NCBI GenBank assembly: GCA_022790955.1 | Contig: JAAVYD010000034.1 | Span: forward strand, 47,090-111,089 | Direction: 5' to 3' | DNA from: Bacillota bacterium | GTDB taxonomy: Bacteria; Bacillota; Clostridia; Peptostreptococcales; Anaerovoracaceae | Length of the DNA: 64,000 nucleotides | Shown: in pieces, positions 53,901 to 62,941 of the stretch | Layout of the letters: the number at the start of each line of letters is the position of its first letter | How positions within the stretch are numbered: the stretch's first letter is position 1 | Position numbers and translations under genes: made by a program | The notes under the pieces: model-generated | What the model saw: only the letters and a program-made list of their open reading frames with translations | The model's database searches: none | What the model was told of the DNA's origin: nothing

Positions 53901-55976
53901 TCCTTTGCAGCCGGACTCGCAGCCTGTTTCCGTACACTTATCATACCAGACCCTTACGCTGTACGCTCTGAGATTGGAAGGATAACTTCCGTCCAGACGC
54001 GGCGCCCATATAGCGCTGTAAAGGGATACGGGTTCTTTAAACGTGCAGATAACGTGCTCGTTTCCGGACCAGTTCTTAACCGTCCAGTGAGTTTTATAAT
54101 CGCCGTCTATAATGTTATTAACGTTAAATCCGTTCGGATAATCAGCTTTATTATAATTATTAGGATCTCCGAGTTCTATTTTCTCTATCTTGGATTTGTC
54201 CAATCTTCCGGCTGTAGGTATTCCTTCAGGCTCGTCATAATTAGTAGCCTTCGGCGTACCTTCGTAAATCCTGGATGGAGCGCTTTTTCCGATCAGATTT
54301 CCTGATATTACATAAACTGAATATGTAGTGCCATTAGTCAGATCTTTAACAGTTGTACTTGTTGTATCAAAAGTACCTTCTAACTTTTTCCATTCAGACT
54401 CAGCAGCTTCTTTCTCCTTATAATAAACCTCATAGAAAGTAGCATTTTCACTATTCTTCCATGATACAGAAAGAGCGCCATCCATTTCACCGATGGTTAT
54501 CATATCCGGAGCTTTAGGAGCGCTGGAAGGTTCCGGCATAGCCACAACAGGCTTGGAAGGCTTTCCTTCCCAGTTTCCATCTGTCGGAGTTACGGTAAAC
54601 ACATACTTTTTAAGATTCTCAAGACCTGTAACATTAGCATTTTTAACGCTAACCTTCATCGATTTGCTTTCAGTTTCTTTTCCCTGAGGATAATAATCAA
54701 TCTTGTAACCGGATACGTTAGGTATCTCCTGCCAGCTTAAACTTACCTGCTCGTTTCCTGCTTTTGCCGTCAGATTTTTTATCTCGCTGTTAGGCTGAAC
54801 AGGATTTTCGGGAACTATATCCTTTAAGAACTGGATATTTTCTACCGTAACATATTTATCCTCAGCAGTTTTTGTTACTGTAATAATAATCTTTTTAACG
54901 GCAACGCGTTTGCCTAAATTAATCGTAATGACATTGCTTCCTTCTGATTTGCCTACGGCAAAAACTCCGTCAGGACGATTAAATTCAAAAGTATGGCTAT
55001 CGTTATTTTCATCTATAACGGTAACTTTACCGCTCTGCGGCGCTGAAAGCACCGGAGATGAAATCTGTATCTCTTCCATTTCCGTCGCGCTGTTTAAAAT
55101 AACGGGAAGAATAACAGGATTTTCTTCAGAAATTGTTTTTTCATTTGCAGAAAATGTTAAGTATCTGCCGTTATCCTTAAAAAGATCCTTTAAATCTTCA
55201 GATTCATTATCTCCTCCGGAGGACTTTATAACCGTGCCTCCGCTGTGCATCTCCTGCCTGCTGTCTTCTATATCCACCGACGGATTAAGCATGGCGGTAT
55301 TTATAACAGAAGCCCCACCGTCAGCTGCAAGCTGATTATTTATATATGAAAGGTCTTTAACGTCTATCTTGTTATCGCCGTTAAGATCATATACTTTTAT
55401 AAGCTCGGCATCCTCGCCGTTCAGCTTTTTCTCAGGATCTTCAAGAACAGCGGAAATAGCCTCCACATCTTCTTTATTCACTTTATTATCTTCGTTTACA
55501 TCACCTAAAGTAAACGTCTTATCCCCCGTTCCTATAATAAGGTGCTGAGAATAATCTGATAAAGTGATATTTTCTGAATAACTAACATAACCCTTACCTG
55601 TAAATTTCACCGTATATTTGCCTGTCGGCAGATTTTTAACGGTAAAATCCAGATATTCCGGATTATTATCATTACTTCTTACTTTAACTTCAAAAGGATA
55701 TTCTTTAGTATCTTTCTTTAAATATCCACTGGAAAAATCTTCCCAGAGATTAATACTTCCTATTGAAGTTCCCCCTTTTAATATCTCCGCTTTTACCATT
55801 CGCTCTTTGATTTCGTCCAGCGTCTGTTCGTAATCAATACGAATGGTAGCCGAAATGCTGCCGGTCACACTGCCGTCTGTCTGTTCCGTAGCTGCCGACG
55901 CCACAGGCGTATATAACAGAGAACATAACATACACAATGTAAGCAACACTGAAAGCGCCTTAACACGTGCTCTCAT
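50967..55976 (-). CDS. secreted multidomain M60-like (mucinase-type) zinc metallopeptidase with dockerin
   Basis: Large secreted protein; the ATG at 55976 (AAGGA site 9 bases upstream) is preferred to a TTG two codons earlier, giving 1669 residues. Order: signal peptide (1-28); beta domain (about 35-155); dockerin-like duplicated calcium loops (GDVNEDNKVNKEDVEAI and YDLNGDNKIDVKDLSYI, about 158-215); discoidin-like beta sandwich (about 265-385); two fibronectin III domains (about 395-482 and 487-575); F5/8C-like region (about 600-770); M60 catalytic domain (about 860-1190) with HEIGH at about 1109-1113 and downstream Glu about 1122 (HExxH..E gluzincin). The C-terminal 400 residues hold beta domains. 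M60 enzymes cleave mucin-type glycoproteins. First gene of the operon with the SLH protein. Confidence 0.85.
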   Translation of the reverse strand: MRARVKALSVLLTLCMLCSLLYTPVASAATEQTDGSVTGSISATIRIDYEQTLDEIKERMVKAEILKGGTSIGSINLWEDFSSGYLKKDTKEYPFEVKVRSNDNNPEYLDFTVKNLPTGKYTVKFTGKGYVSYSENITLSDYSQHLIIGTGDKTFTLGDVNEDNKVNKEDVEAISAVLEDPEKKLNGEDAELIKVYDLNGDNKIDVKDLSYINNQLAADGGASVINTAMLNPSVDIEDSRQEMHSGGTVIKSSGGDNESEDLKDLFKDNGRYLTFSANEKTISEENPVILPVILNSATEMEEIQISSPVLSAPQSGKVTVIDENNDSHTFEFNRPDGVFAVGKSEGSNVITINLGKRVAVKKIIITVTKTAEDKYVTVENIQFLKDIVPENPVQPNSEIKNLTAKAGNEQVSLSWQEIPNVSGYKIDYYPQGKETESKSMKVSVKNANVTGLENLKKYVFTVTPTDGNWEGKPSKPVVAMPEPSSAPKAPDMITIGEMDGALSVSWKNSENATFYEVYYKEKEAAESEWKKLEGTFDTTSTTVKDLTNGTTYSVYVISGNLIGKSAPSRIYEGTPKATNYDEPEGIPTAGRLDKSKIEKIELGDPNNYNKADYPNGFNVNNIIDGDYKTHWTVKNWSGNEHVICTFKEPVSLYSAIWAPRLDGSYPSNLRAYSVRVWYDKCTETGCESGCKGHLLVPNPESGGVDNGGGSSGSDVWTWPNIPNFSSIATSRFAILPFGPVENINKISVAVEQRGYNIVSLSELIFLEYDKKKCLPDEITALFADGLHTKLASGVNQAKIDELRARLNSDEKNYYLYTDALEDELKLAEELLAGSSKGVIINGIESRSASADSQYKQGGSDLQPLGVAASANSRITVYAEGIPEGASIAVKATQFNAEASAWQAQAGTITNGRNIIDIPKIGSQNTARGGSLYITYSGADADKIRLHVRRAVDIPVLNVATGINGTKMMSDADRDKAINDYLTELKAFNQSTECLNVTEIATPSVLLSLPAASVKNSTAETLKNSILAWEDIMHICKTTQGINNTYANNDMQSRQNIRCMQMFAGAFMYAAGNHIGIGTGSCAGMVSGKPIAALGNNAQANNLFGWGIAHEIGHNMDKLGKAEITNNIYSIMVQTYDGKQNTLPSRLEKSNKYDAIFNKVAQAYPGASNDVFVQLGMYWQLHLAYDDGTEPLKFYNEFFKAWKAGTHFNGATSYDDKVALTASAVAGKNLTEFFERWGMTLSDATKTKLATYAAESRAVWYLNDQSRRNRLNKTGSASGTVSVTADKSGDKDIVLTIDNSGITGDIQGYEIRRNGKSIAFTKETTYTDTIGSANNRTYQYEVVAYDTLGNKIADAGSGELRISYDKVIDSNQYAFNIENGTATFTLNNETAISGIKFTGQNFNNGGDFTVEITSAEANAQPVTAKSSQFTDADNLASDKSNSFVTYFNKPGTSSTDTRIWTYDAKTVKVTGVPAGATVQLISYAGDDVAFLEKGSVGRLASDYSYTDADNKTQTIPKGTLIITGTYRGNPVFNTIKIRGKFATNSNGDADVETKIEERDIDGYTLMFAEIPADGEVSDISDGIFIFVPNVQNEAELQGVSSCDSVNLLPAQIKAIMEITDDPNSAASKRTSAETLWINSPGASNSLKFDEEGGASSGDGLPEIKLEGNQP

Positions 55977-56087
55977 ATCCAAACTTCCTTTCTGAGTTTA
56001 TTAATTTATTTGATACACCGAAACTGCTAAAGTCCAGGAATTTTGCGACTCTGAATCCTTTGCTGTTACGGCTGGATTTATACTCAG

Positions 56088-56116
56088 ATTATAGCAATAC
56101 AACCACGGTTTTACAA
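56088..56116 (-). promoter_or_regulatory. promoter of the M60 peptidase operon
   Basis: TTGTAA (56116-56111), 17-bp spacer and perfect TATAAT (56093-56088) on the minus strand, giving a leader of about 105 nt. The rest of the 374-base gap holds an 8-bp inverted repeat, TTACACAA (56230-56237) with TTGTGTAA, which might be an operator. Confidence 0.7.
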
Positions 56117-56356
56117 GCTGTTTAATTATGTTCAACTACGGGTACAAAATCTGTATACATTGAATTACAAGGGATATGGCAATCAATCTCTATATCTCCT
56201 ACCAAACATACAACATTTAAAATGTTTGTTACACAACCGTAATTTTATTGACATATTTGTGTAAAGCAATTTTAATATTAATATTTTTATGACTCTGCTT
56301 TTGACGATTATTTCAACCGGTTTTTACTTCCGAAAAATCTTTATTTAATCGAGAGT

Positions 56357-57214
56357 TTATTCTATTTTCATATCGCCGTAAGACAAATTTATCGTAAGTC
56401 TGCCCTGAGTATTTTCAGTTTCCTTTTTATATAATGTACCAAAGTTATTTTCCGTATTATTGCCGCCGAAACCGTCTTCGACTTTAATGTCGCCGAACCC
56501 TGTTTCAGCCGTAATAGAAAGCGTTTCCGCGCATGAATCCGAAAACTCCAAATTAATATCGCCGTATTCAAGATTGAATTCAACATCTCCTCTGATGTCT
56601 GCATCTTTATATTTAAAATCGCCGTATTCCAATTCTGCATTTCCGTCTTTGATACTCACGCCCGAAAGATTGAAATCGCTATATTCGCCCGAAAGTTCCG
56701 CCTTTTCTGCTTTCAGTCCCTCAATCAGACAATCGCCATAGCCCAGAACCGCAGAAAACTCCGAAATTTCCTGTCCCTTAGGAACATAAAGAACAATATA
56801 ATTTTTATTATCATATCTGCGATCCATTCCGCCAAAACTTACACGTGCAAACTCGGCATCGCTTTCTTTTATATTTATAACTCCGCCGTCTGTTTCCACC
56901 GATACAGGATCTTCTTCTCTGCTGATTACTTCATATTCTATATAATAACAATTATCCTCCGACTCAACTATCCTTAAATCTACGTACTCAAGCTCAGCAT
57001 TTATACTTACCACGTCTTCTGAATCTTCCACTTTAGTTTTTTTCAAAACACGATTTTCCAGCTTCGTCATATTAAAATAAGACTCTCCGTAATATTGTTC
57101 TCTTTCCCGAACATACTTCATGCCTTCCGAAGCGACGCCCGTAAAATACAAAACGCTTCCTGCAACGCAGCAGATCAGCCCCGCCAACAACAATAATTTA
57201 ACTGTTTTTCTCAT
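56357..57214 (-). CDS. DUF4097-family protein, membrane-anchored
   Basis: 285 residues from ATG 57214, whose start overlaps the upstream stop (ATGA) and has AAGGAG at 9 bases; a longer frame would overlap DUF1700 by 70 bases. An N-terminal hydrophobic segment (about 6-25) anchors it. The rest is a DUF4097 right-handed beta-helix-like repeat region with regular ..YGD(I/C/F/M)... turns (AVLGYGDCLIEG, AELEYGDFKY, FNLEYGDINLEF, ETGFGDIKVED). The PadR-DUF1700-DUF4097 arrangement is common in Firmicutes and linked to envelope stress; molecular role unknown. Confidence 0.85.
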   Translation of the reverse strand: MRKTVKLLLLAGLICCVAGSVLYFTGVASEGMKYVREREQYYGESYFNMTKLENRVLKKTKVEDSEDVVSINAELEYVDLRIVESEDNCYYIEYEVISREEDPVSVETDGGVINIKESDAEFARVSFGGMDRRYDNKNYIVLYVPKGQEISEFSAVLGYGDCLIEGLKAEKAELSGEYSDFNLSGVSIKDGNAELEYGDFKYKDADIRGDVEFNLEYGDINLEFSDSCAETLSITAETGFGDIKVEDGFGGNNTENNFGTLYKKETENTQGRLTINLSYGDMKIE

Positions 57215-57804
57215 GATGCGGCGCTCCTTTCCCTTGTGATCCATCTGACAAAATATATAAGCCCATTTAAAATCCACCTGCATATATAAGCCATAAACAC
57301 GCTAAGCAGTATAACGCAGCCTATACCGAAAATCCCTGCTCCTGTAAACATAAAAGCTCCCGGCAAAGAATGGTTTACGGCAGCAATCCCGTAAAACAAC
57401 ATCTTTCCACTATAAATCATCAGCATTATATCGAAGCAAAACATAAAAATCAGTATGCATACTATCATCAGAATAACACAAACGACGACTGCTATGCCCA
57501 CGCATATCACAGGCAGGCTTACGGAGGCTGTTAATATAGACAACACTGAGATTGCAATAATATTATGCAGATAACATCTGTTTTCCTTATCATTGTGCTT
57601 TTCCGTCTTATGGGCAAGCAGATCCCTGAGAAGTTCCGCCGCCGCTTCTTTAGGAGTGCCGAGCTCCGCCATTACTTTCTGCTCGTTTTCCGGTCCTGCG
57701 TCCTCAAAATACTCTGTAAAATATTCCACAGCATTTTCATAATCCTTCTGCGGCAGCTTTTTCAGATATCGTTCAAGCTGTTTTAAATATTCGTCTTTAT
57801 TCAC
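57211..57804 (-). CDS. DUF1700/HAAS-domain membrane protein
   Basis: 197 residues: an N-terminal HAAS helical domain (about 1-65; DEYLKQLERYLKKLPQKDYENAVEYFTEYFEDAG, the family signature) and about three transmembrane helices in the C-terminal half (about 80-190). HAAS proteins are usually encoded next to a PadR regulator, as here (8-base overlap), and act in membrane sensing. Confidence 0.9.
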   Translation of the reverse strand: MNKDEYLKQLERYLKKLPQKDYENAVEYFTEYFEDAGPENEQKVMAELGTPKEAAAELLRDLLAHKTEKHNDKENRCYLHNIIAISVLSILTASVSLPVICVGIAVVVCVILMIVCILIFMFCFDIMLMIYSGKMLFYGIAAVNHSLPGAFMFTGAGIFGIGCVILLSVFMAYICRWILNGLIYFVRWITRERSAAS

Positions 57805-58126
57805 TTTTGATCCTCCCCTCTATAATCCCATCTATAATATCCCTGTAACTGCTCCACTCCGACTGTAAAAATTCGAGCTGCTTTCTGCCCGATTCCGTCA
57901 GCGAATAATATTTTCTTTTTCGATTCTGATATTCCTGCGTGTAAGTAGTCAGATAGCCGCTGTTTTCCAATTTCCTTAATATAGGATATAACGTGGATTC
58001 CTTAATATTCGATACCATCTTGATCGTCTGACTGATCTCGTATCCGTAAGAATCCTGAAATTTCAGAAACGACAGTATTAAACATTCTATAAGCAACGCT
58101 GAAATGGGATAATACATAACAATCAT
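57797..58126 (-). CDS. PadR-family transcriptional regulator
   Basis: 109-residue winged-helix protein of the PadR subfamily: LIECLILSFLKFQDSYGYEISQTIK, STLYPILRKLENSGYLTTY (recognition helix/wing, about 45-63) and the YYSLTESGRKQLEFL end. It is first in the operon with DUF1700 and DUF4097 and probably represses it. An AT-rich inverted repeat lies between promoter and gene. Confidence 0.92.
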   Translation of the reverse strand: MIVMYYPISALLIECLILSFLKFQDSYGYEISQTIKMVSNIKESTLYPILRKLENSGYLTTYTQEYQNRKRKYYSLTESGRKQLEFLQSEWSSYRDIIDGIIEGRIKSE

Positions 58127-58148
58127 CTCCTATCATATATAAAATTTC

Positions 58149-58199
58149 TATATATAAAAATTATATATATTATTCTACTATAATATCAGAAAATGTCAA
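58149..58199 (-). promoter_or_regulatory. promoter and candidate operator of the PadR operon
   Basis: TTGACA (58199-58194), 16-bp spacer and TAGAAT (58177-58172) on the minus strand, very near consensus. Just downstream an inverted repeat TATATATAAAAATTATATATA (58149-58169) overlaps the expected transcription start, a typical place for autorepression by PadR. Confidence 0.6.
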
Positions 58200-58213
58200 A
58201 CATCTTTTGAATA

Positions 58214-58263
58214 TAAAAAATCCCTGCTCTTGGATACTCTGCCAAAAGCAAGGATAATTTTTT
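58214..58263. terminator. terminator after the ABC permease
   Basis: ATCCCTGCTCTTGG pairs imperfectly with CCAAAAGCAAGGAT (about 58220-58255), flanked by A/T runs on both sides so it can act in both directions. It separates the ABC operon from the PadR operon. Confidence 0.65.
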
Positions 58264-58380
58264 CATTAATATTAATTTATAATGATGATGTTTTATTTAA
58301 GTCACAAAATAATTCCGTTCAGCTTTTATTTCAGACTGTTTTTCTTAAAAAGCAGCGAGCACATTGCCTGTTTATATCTA

Positions 58381-60828
58381 TCAGCTTCTGATTCTGTCTA
58401 TCAGACTTTCCTTATGAACGCGTTTATTTATAAAGTACGTTACAAATAATTGACCCAGTATAAGCGCCGCCGCAAGGCATATTGTTTCTGTGATCGGATA
58501 ATGATAAGCCGTTAAACTCATAAAGTGATTCTCCTTCGCCCACAGATATACAAAATATCCTATAAGATTTCCTAAAGTAAGGGAAGCTGCCAACGTGCCC
58601 GCTGTAAATACCAGGCCTTCGCCCGCAAGCATCCTCTTAAGCTGACTGTCTGAAAGACCTATCGCCTGAAGCACACCGAGTTCGTGCTTCCTTGTGACTA
58701 TACTCGTTATCATTGTATTAATCAGATTCATAAATCCGATGACCGCTATCATAATAAGAATCACATACATAGGATACTTTGTAAAATTAACGCCCATGCC
58801 GCCTATATTAAGTTCCTCATCCATAGAATACAGCTTAAAATACTGATTACTGTCCGATATACTCTGAAGCTCGGATTTTACACTGTCGTATTTATCTTTG
58901 TCCGCATGAATATAAAGAGCATTAGTTGAATTAAACTTCATATTCAGCTTTTCATAAAGCTCCTGCGGAATCATAAAAACAGACGCATATCCGTCGGCAA
59001 CAGCCGCGTGGACTTTAACATTTAAAGAAATCCTGTTGCTTCCGTCGTAAACAGTAAGTTTAACTGTATCGCCTATGGAAAATCCATATTCTTCCCAGAA
59101 CGGTTCCAAACTTAAAATTGCCCCGTTTTCTGCGAGCATTTTGTCGTAGTCTATTTCGCCGTAGCCGACATCCTTACTGTATTCCTCAGCTTTTTCTCTG
59201 GTAACAGGCTCTAAAGTCGTACGTCTTTCATCTTCAAATATCTCAGAAGAATAATTGGAACTTACCAGTACCAACTGCCTGCCCGCCGTTTTCTCCACTC
59301 CGTCTATGCTTTCCAATTCTTTAATAAAACCGTCGCTGAACAGATCCTGCTGCTGCACGCTGTCCCAGTTATTCTCCGGGTACGTCTTATCGTTCAGTTC
59401 GCAGTCTATTTCCAGCTTAAACTCGCCCTCCGGTATATTCCTGCGCGCGATATCCTCGGCGCTCATACTGTTCATAACGCCGGCAAAGCTCATAAACAGC
59501 ACGCAGCTCAGTCCCATCGTAAGCATTGTAACGATAGTACGTCTTTTATTTCTCATAAGATTCGCTGCGCTCAGGCGGAAAACATTAACATTAATATTTC
59601 CCTTTCTGATCTTTTTGCCGCGGGAGCTTTCCTGATAACGAATAGCCTCCACGGGAGAAATCTTAGCAGCCATGCGTATCGGCTTTATCAGCGAAATATA
59701 CACGGTTATGATAACTGCAGCGGCAACCAGAAGCAATACCGGCAGCGAGAACATAGAAATGTGCCCTATCTCCGTAAATCCGCTCTCCTTTTGAACCTTA
59801 TTCATTACGGCAGGAAGTATAAAATACGGTATCAGAAAGCCGATCGCTAAACCTGCCGGTACAGCAACAGCAGAAATCCTCATGCTTTCCAATAAAAGCA
59901 GCCTTTTGATCTGCTTATCTGACGCGCCCAACGCTTTCAGCTTTCCTATTTCCTGCACGTCCGTTATCACGCTTACATAGTAAATACTGTAAATAACGAG
60001 AGCCGAAAACAATATTATTATAAACGCTATACATGCAGCTATCTGCTTTATTTCCGTTCCCGGATCTAACATAGTATCTATATACTGATTATTAAACGAA
60101 ATATCATCTTCTTTGCAGCCTATATCTTCGGCTATGCCTTTTATCTTTTCCTTTATTCCGTCTATTGTAAGTTCATTCTCTCCGAAAACTCGGATTGAAG
60201 CTCTGAATTTCCTCTCGTCCTTGGAAAAGTACCGGCTTACTAATTCATCCGAAATTGACGCGCTGTAAGCAATACGCGAATCGCTTACATTAAGATTAGA
60301 AATATCTCTTTCGGATACAATACCGCATATAGTAAATTCCTTAGTCTGAACTGCCCCGGTTCCGTCAGGTCTGAAAGAAATATTAATCTTATTACCTATA
60401 ACCGGTTCCGTATTCATACGTTTAAAAAACGCCTCAGGTCCGCAGATCTCATTTTCGGCTTTCGGCTGACGACCTTCTATAAGGCTTCCAAATCCGTAAT
60501 ATATACCGTCTTTAAGCGTTTCGCCGTAACCCAAATATCCGTTCATCTTTTCATATTCAACAGAAGCAAATATCTCGTTGATCTCGACTGCTTCCACATC
60601 AAGATGATTTTTCAGCTTCTGAGCCTGTTCATACGTGACATCACTGATATTGGCATGAACATTGCTGAGCATCGCCGCATTCTGCTTATTCATATTAAAT
60701 ATACCTAACGCCGAAGTTCCCAGACCCATAAGAAGAACGGTTGTCAGCATAATAGCTATGAACGTTAAAATCGTTCTGCTTTTATTGTACTTAATCCTGC
60801 TCTTAGCAAGCGATCTTATAGTCTGCAT
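58381..60828 (-). CDS. FtsX/MacB-type ABC transporter permease
   Basis: 815-residue permease with a first membrane helix (about 19-40), a large extracytoplasmic domain (about 42-255), three helices (about 260-380), a fourth (about 425-445), a second extracytoplasmic domain and three C-terminal helices with the FtsX signature (NTMITSIVTRKHELGVLQAIGLSDSQL, about 690-716). Two FtsX domains give 8 helices in total. It follows the ATPase gene with one base between them. Such pairs, controlled by adjacent two-component systems, commonly export or remove antimicrobial peptides, or move lipoproteins. Confidence 0.9.
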   Translation of the reverse strand: MQTIRSLAKSRIKYNKSRTILTFIAIMLTTVLLMGLGTSALGIFNMNKQNAAMLSNVHANISDVTYEQAQKLKNHLDVEAVEINEIFASVEYEKMNGYLGYGETLKDGIYYGFGSLIEGRQPKAENEICGPEAFFKRMNTEPVIGNKINISFRPDGTGAVQTKEFTICGIVSERDISNLNVSDSRIAYSASISDELVSRYFSKDERKFRASIRVFGENELTIDGIKEKIKGIAEDIGCKEDDISFNNQYIDTMLDPGTEIKQIAACIAFIIILFSALVIYSIYYVSVITDVQEIGKLKALGASDKQIKRLLLLESMRISAVAVPAGLAIGFLIPYFILPAVMNKVQKESGFTEIGHISMFSLPVLLLVAAAVIITVYISLIKPIRMAAKISPVEAIRYQESSRGKKIRKGNINVNVFRLSAANLMRNKRRTIVTMLTMGLSCVLFMSFAGVMNSMSAEDIARRNIPEGEFKLEIDCELNDKTYPENNWDSVQQQDLFSDGFIKELESIDGVEKTAGRQLVLVSSNYSSEIFEDERRTTLEPVTREKAEEYSKDVGYGEIDYDKMLAENGAILSLEPFWEEYGFSIGDTVKLTVYDGSNRISLNVKVHAAVADGYASVFMIPQELYEKLNMKFNSTNALYIHADKDKYDSVKSELQSISDSNQYFKLYSMDEELNIGGMGVNFTKYPMYVILIMIAVIGFMNLINTMITSIVTRKHELGVLQAIGLSDSQLKRMLAGEGLVFTAGTLAASLTLGNLIGYFVYLWAKENHFMSLTAYHYPITETICLAAALILGQLFVTYFINKRVHKESLIDRIRS

Positions 60829-60829
60829 A

Positions 60830-61498
60830 TTATCTCACCACCCTGCCGTCTTCTATAACAATAGTTCTGTCCGCCATGAGCGCAATATCTTCATTATGTG
60901 TAATGACTACAAGAGTCTGACCGTACTTTTTAGCGGATAATTTCAGCAAAGCTATAACTTCATCGCCTGTTTTAGAATCCAGATTTCCCGTAGGCTCATC
61001 TGCAAGCACTATGGATGGCTTTGCCGCTATGGCTCTTGCTATCGCCACTCTCTGCTGCTGACCGCCGGATAAAGTGTTCGGCAGATTATGAATTTTATTT
61101 TCCATACCGAGAGTTTTCACTATATCGTTAATAAAATCCGTATCCACATTCCTTCCGTCAAGACCTATGGGAAGTACTATATTTTCCCATACATTAAGGG
61201 ATGGAACGAGATTAAACGCCTGAAATATAAATCCTATCTTTCGTCTGCGTATTTCCGCTAACTTCGCGCTGGAAAGATCGGAAATATCCTTCCCGTCCAC
61301 CCACACATGACCTGCCGTGGGATTATCCAGACCTCCGAGCAAATGCAGAAGCGTAGATTTTCCGCTGCCGGATTTTCCTATAATAGATACAAATTCGCCC
61401 TGTTGTATCTGTATATCAACATTATCCACAGCCTTTACGAGATTATCATCATTTCCGTAATATTTACAGAGTTCTTTAGTTTCAAGCATAATTTTCAT
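60830..61498 (-). CDS. ABC transporter ATP-binding protein
   Basis: 222 residues from ATG 61498 (GGGGG site about 9 bases upstream); the longer frame starts before that site. LolD/MacB-type ATPase: Walker A GKSGSGKST (41-49), Q-loop in IGFIFQAFNLVPSLNV, signature LSGGQQQR, Walker B IVLADEPTGNLDS and switch His in VVITHNEDIA. Partner of the permease downstream. Expression is probably activated through the direct repeats at 61655-61694. Confidence 0.94.
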   Translation of the reverse strand: MKIMLETKELCKYYGNDDNLVKAVDNVDIQIQQGEFVSIIGKSGSGKSTLLHLLGGLDNPTAGHVWVDGKDISDLSSAKLAEIRRRKIGFIFQAFNLVPSLNVWENIVLPIGLDGRNVDTDFINDIVKTLGMENKIHNLPNTLSGGQQQRVAIARAIAAKPSIVLADEPTGNLDSKTGDEVIALLKLSAKKYGQTLVVITHNEDIALMADRTIVIEDGRVVR

Positions 61499-61587
61499 AT
61501 ATGTAAGCCCCCTTTTAAAGAAATTTTTTATGTATATTATCTTTAACAAATATATACTCTTAATTGTATTAATAGATTCAGCAGGAT

Positions 61588-61616
61588 ACTTTACTACTAT
61601 TTCACATCATCTGCAA
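61588..61616 (-). promoter_or_regulatory. promoter of the ABC transporter genes
   Basis: TTGCAG (61616-61611), 17-bp spacer and TAAAGT (61593-61588) on the minus strand. The -10 is weak, consistent with dependence on an activator bound at the upstream repeats. Confidence 0.45.
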
Positions 61617-61654
61617 ACCTGCATTTCTTCTTTTCTCAATAATAACAAAGAAGT

Positions 61655-61694
61655 CTTACATTCAGCTTACAAAAAGACTTACATTTAACTTACA
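61655..61694. promoter_or_regulatory. four phased direct repeats, likely response-regulator binding site
   Basis: CTTACA occurs at 61655, 61666, 61678 and 61689 on the plus strand (TGTAAG on the minus strand), spaced 11, 12 and 11 bases, i.e. on one face of the helix. OmpR/PhoB-type regulators bind such tandem half-sites. The site lies about 40 bases upstream of the -35 of the ABC promoter, between the kinase gene and the transporter. Confidence 0.65.
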
Positions 61695-61723
61695 ATATAG
61701 AAAATTATCTCAAAATCCCTCCG

Positions 61724-62941
61724 TCACAGCGGAAGCTGAACTATAAATACGCTTCCCGCTTCTCTGCCGGAACGCACGGAAACAGTCCCTCCCTGTTCTT
61801 CTAATATTTTCCTGGTCAGATAAAGCCCGATTCCCGAACCTTCCCGGCTCCTGACTTCTGCGTTTTCGCCTCTATAAAACCGCTTAAATATTTTATTATA
61901 CTCGCTCTTTGGTATTCCGATTCCGTTATCCTCAATTTCTATCCTTACAAAACTATACATCTTCTGAACCCTTATGAAAATCTTGCTTCCCATCGGGCTA
62001 TATTTCACAGCATTATCTAAAATATTAGCGACAGCTTCCCTCGTCCATTTCTTATCAAATTTAAGCAAAATATCGTCAAATTCATCTATATTAATATCAG
62101 TATTATTATCTTTAATCTTTTGGTATACTGTATTCACAGAATCTATAAGCATTTCCGCTAACGAAGCTGTTTCTATACTGAGCTTTATCATATCGGTTTC
62201 CAGACGTGATACATTTACGAGAGAATCTGTAAGAACCTTTAACTTATCCATCTGCGCTATTGATCTCGATAGAAATTCGCATCTTTCAGCTTCGCTGTCC
62301 GACTCGGCGCACATAGCCAGGCACAAATTCACAGCGCCTATTGGATTTTTAAGCTGATGAGAAATATCGGTAACGAGCGTCTTTGTATTGTCCCTCTCCT
62401 CTGAAAGTCTTTCCGTTTTCAGCCTGAGCGCCTCGCCAAGTTTTCTCAGCATATCTTTAAACTGCGGATTATCAAGTTCATTAATTTTGCCGTCCGCCTC
62501 CAGAAAATCATAATTATCATCAAGACAATTATCGAGAATATCCAGGATCTTTTCTTCCTGAAATTCTCTGCTGTGTTTAACAAACTTATAAAATCTGTAT
62601 CCGCACAGCCCCGAAGCCGTAAAAAACAACACGACTGTCAGAATATAAACATTGATTATCCGTCTGTAACGAACAACCTCCGTCAGCGATTTCTCGTTAT
62701 CATACCCGTAAGCAGACATTAACTCTGCTCCGTAAGCCCTGTTTTTCATCGTTTCATCCGCAACAGATGAAATAAATATGCTTTCCGTTTCTGGATACTC
62801 TGATATCACTGCTCCCGCAATATTCTGAACCATATTTATCTCCATGCGATACGCATTGTCTATGGCATAAAATCCCAAAAACATTAAAACCGAGCTCGCT
62901 ATAACAAGCATACCAATAAAAATCCTTACTGCATTTTTCAT
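61724..62941 (-). CDS. two-component sensor histidine kinase
   Basis: 405-residue membrane kinase. Two transmembrane helices (about 7-27 and 97-116) frame a small extracytoplasmic loop of about 70 residues, then a cytoplasmic linker, the HisKA helix with phospho-acceptor His195 in DISHQLKNPIGAV, and the HATPase domain (N box NILDNAVKYSPMGS, G1 IEDNGIGIP, F and G2 GSGIGLYL). Its ATG overlaps the regulator stop (ATGA). Signal unknown; the neighbouring ABC transporter suggests antimicrobial peptides or envelope stress. Confidence 0.93.
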   Translation of the reverse strand: MKNAVRIFIGMLVIASSVLMFLGFYAIDNAYRMEINMVQNIAGAVISEYPETESIFISSVADETMKNRAYGAELMSAYGYDNEKSLTEVVRYRRIINVYILTVVLFFTASGLCGYRFYKFVKHSREFQEEKILDILDNCLDDNYDFLEADGKINELDNPQFKDMLRKLGEALRLKTERLSEERDNTKTLVTDISHQLKNPIGAVNLCLAMCAESDSEAERCEFLSRSIAQMDKLKVLTDSLVNVSRLETDMIKLSIETASLAEMLIDSVNTVYQKIKDNNTDINIDEFDDILLKFDKKWTREAVANILDNAVKYSPMGSKIFIRVQKMYSFVRIEIEDNGIGIPKSEYNKIFKRFYRGENAEVRSREGSGIGLYLTRKILEEQGGTVSVRSGREAGSVFIVQLPL

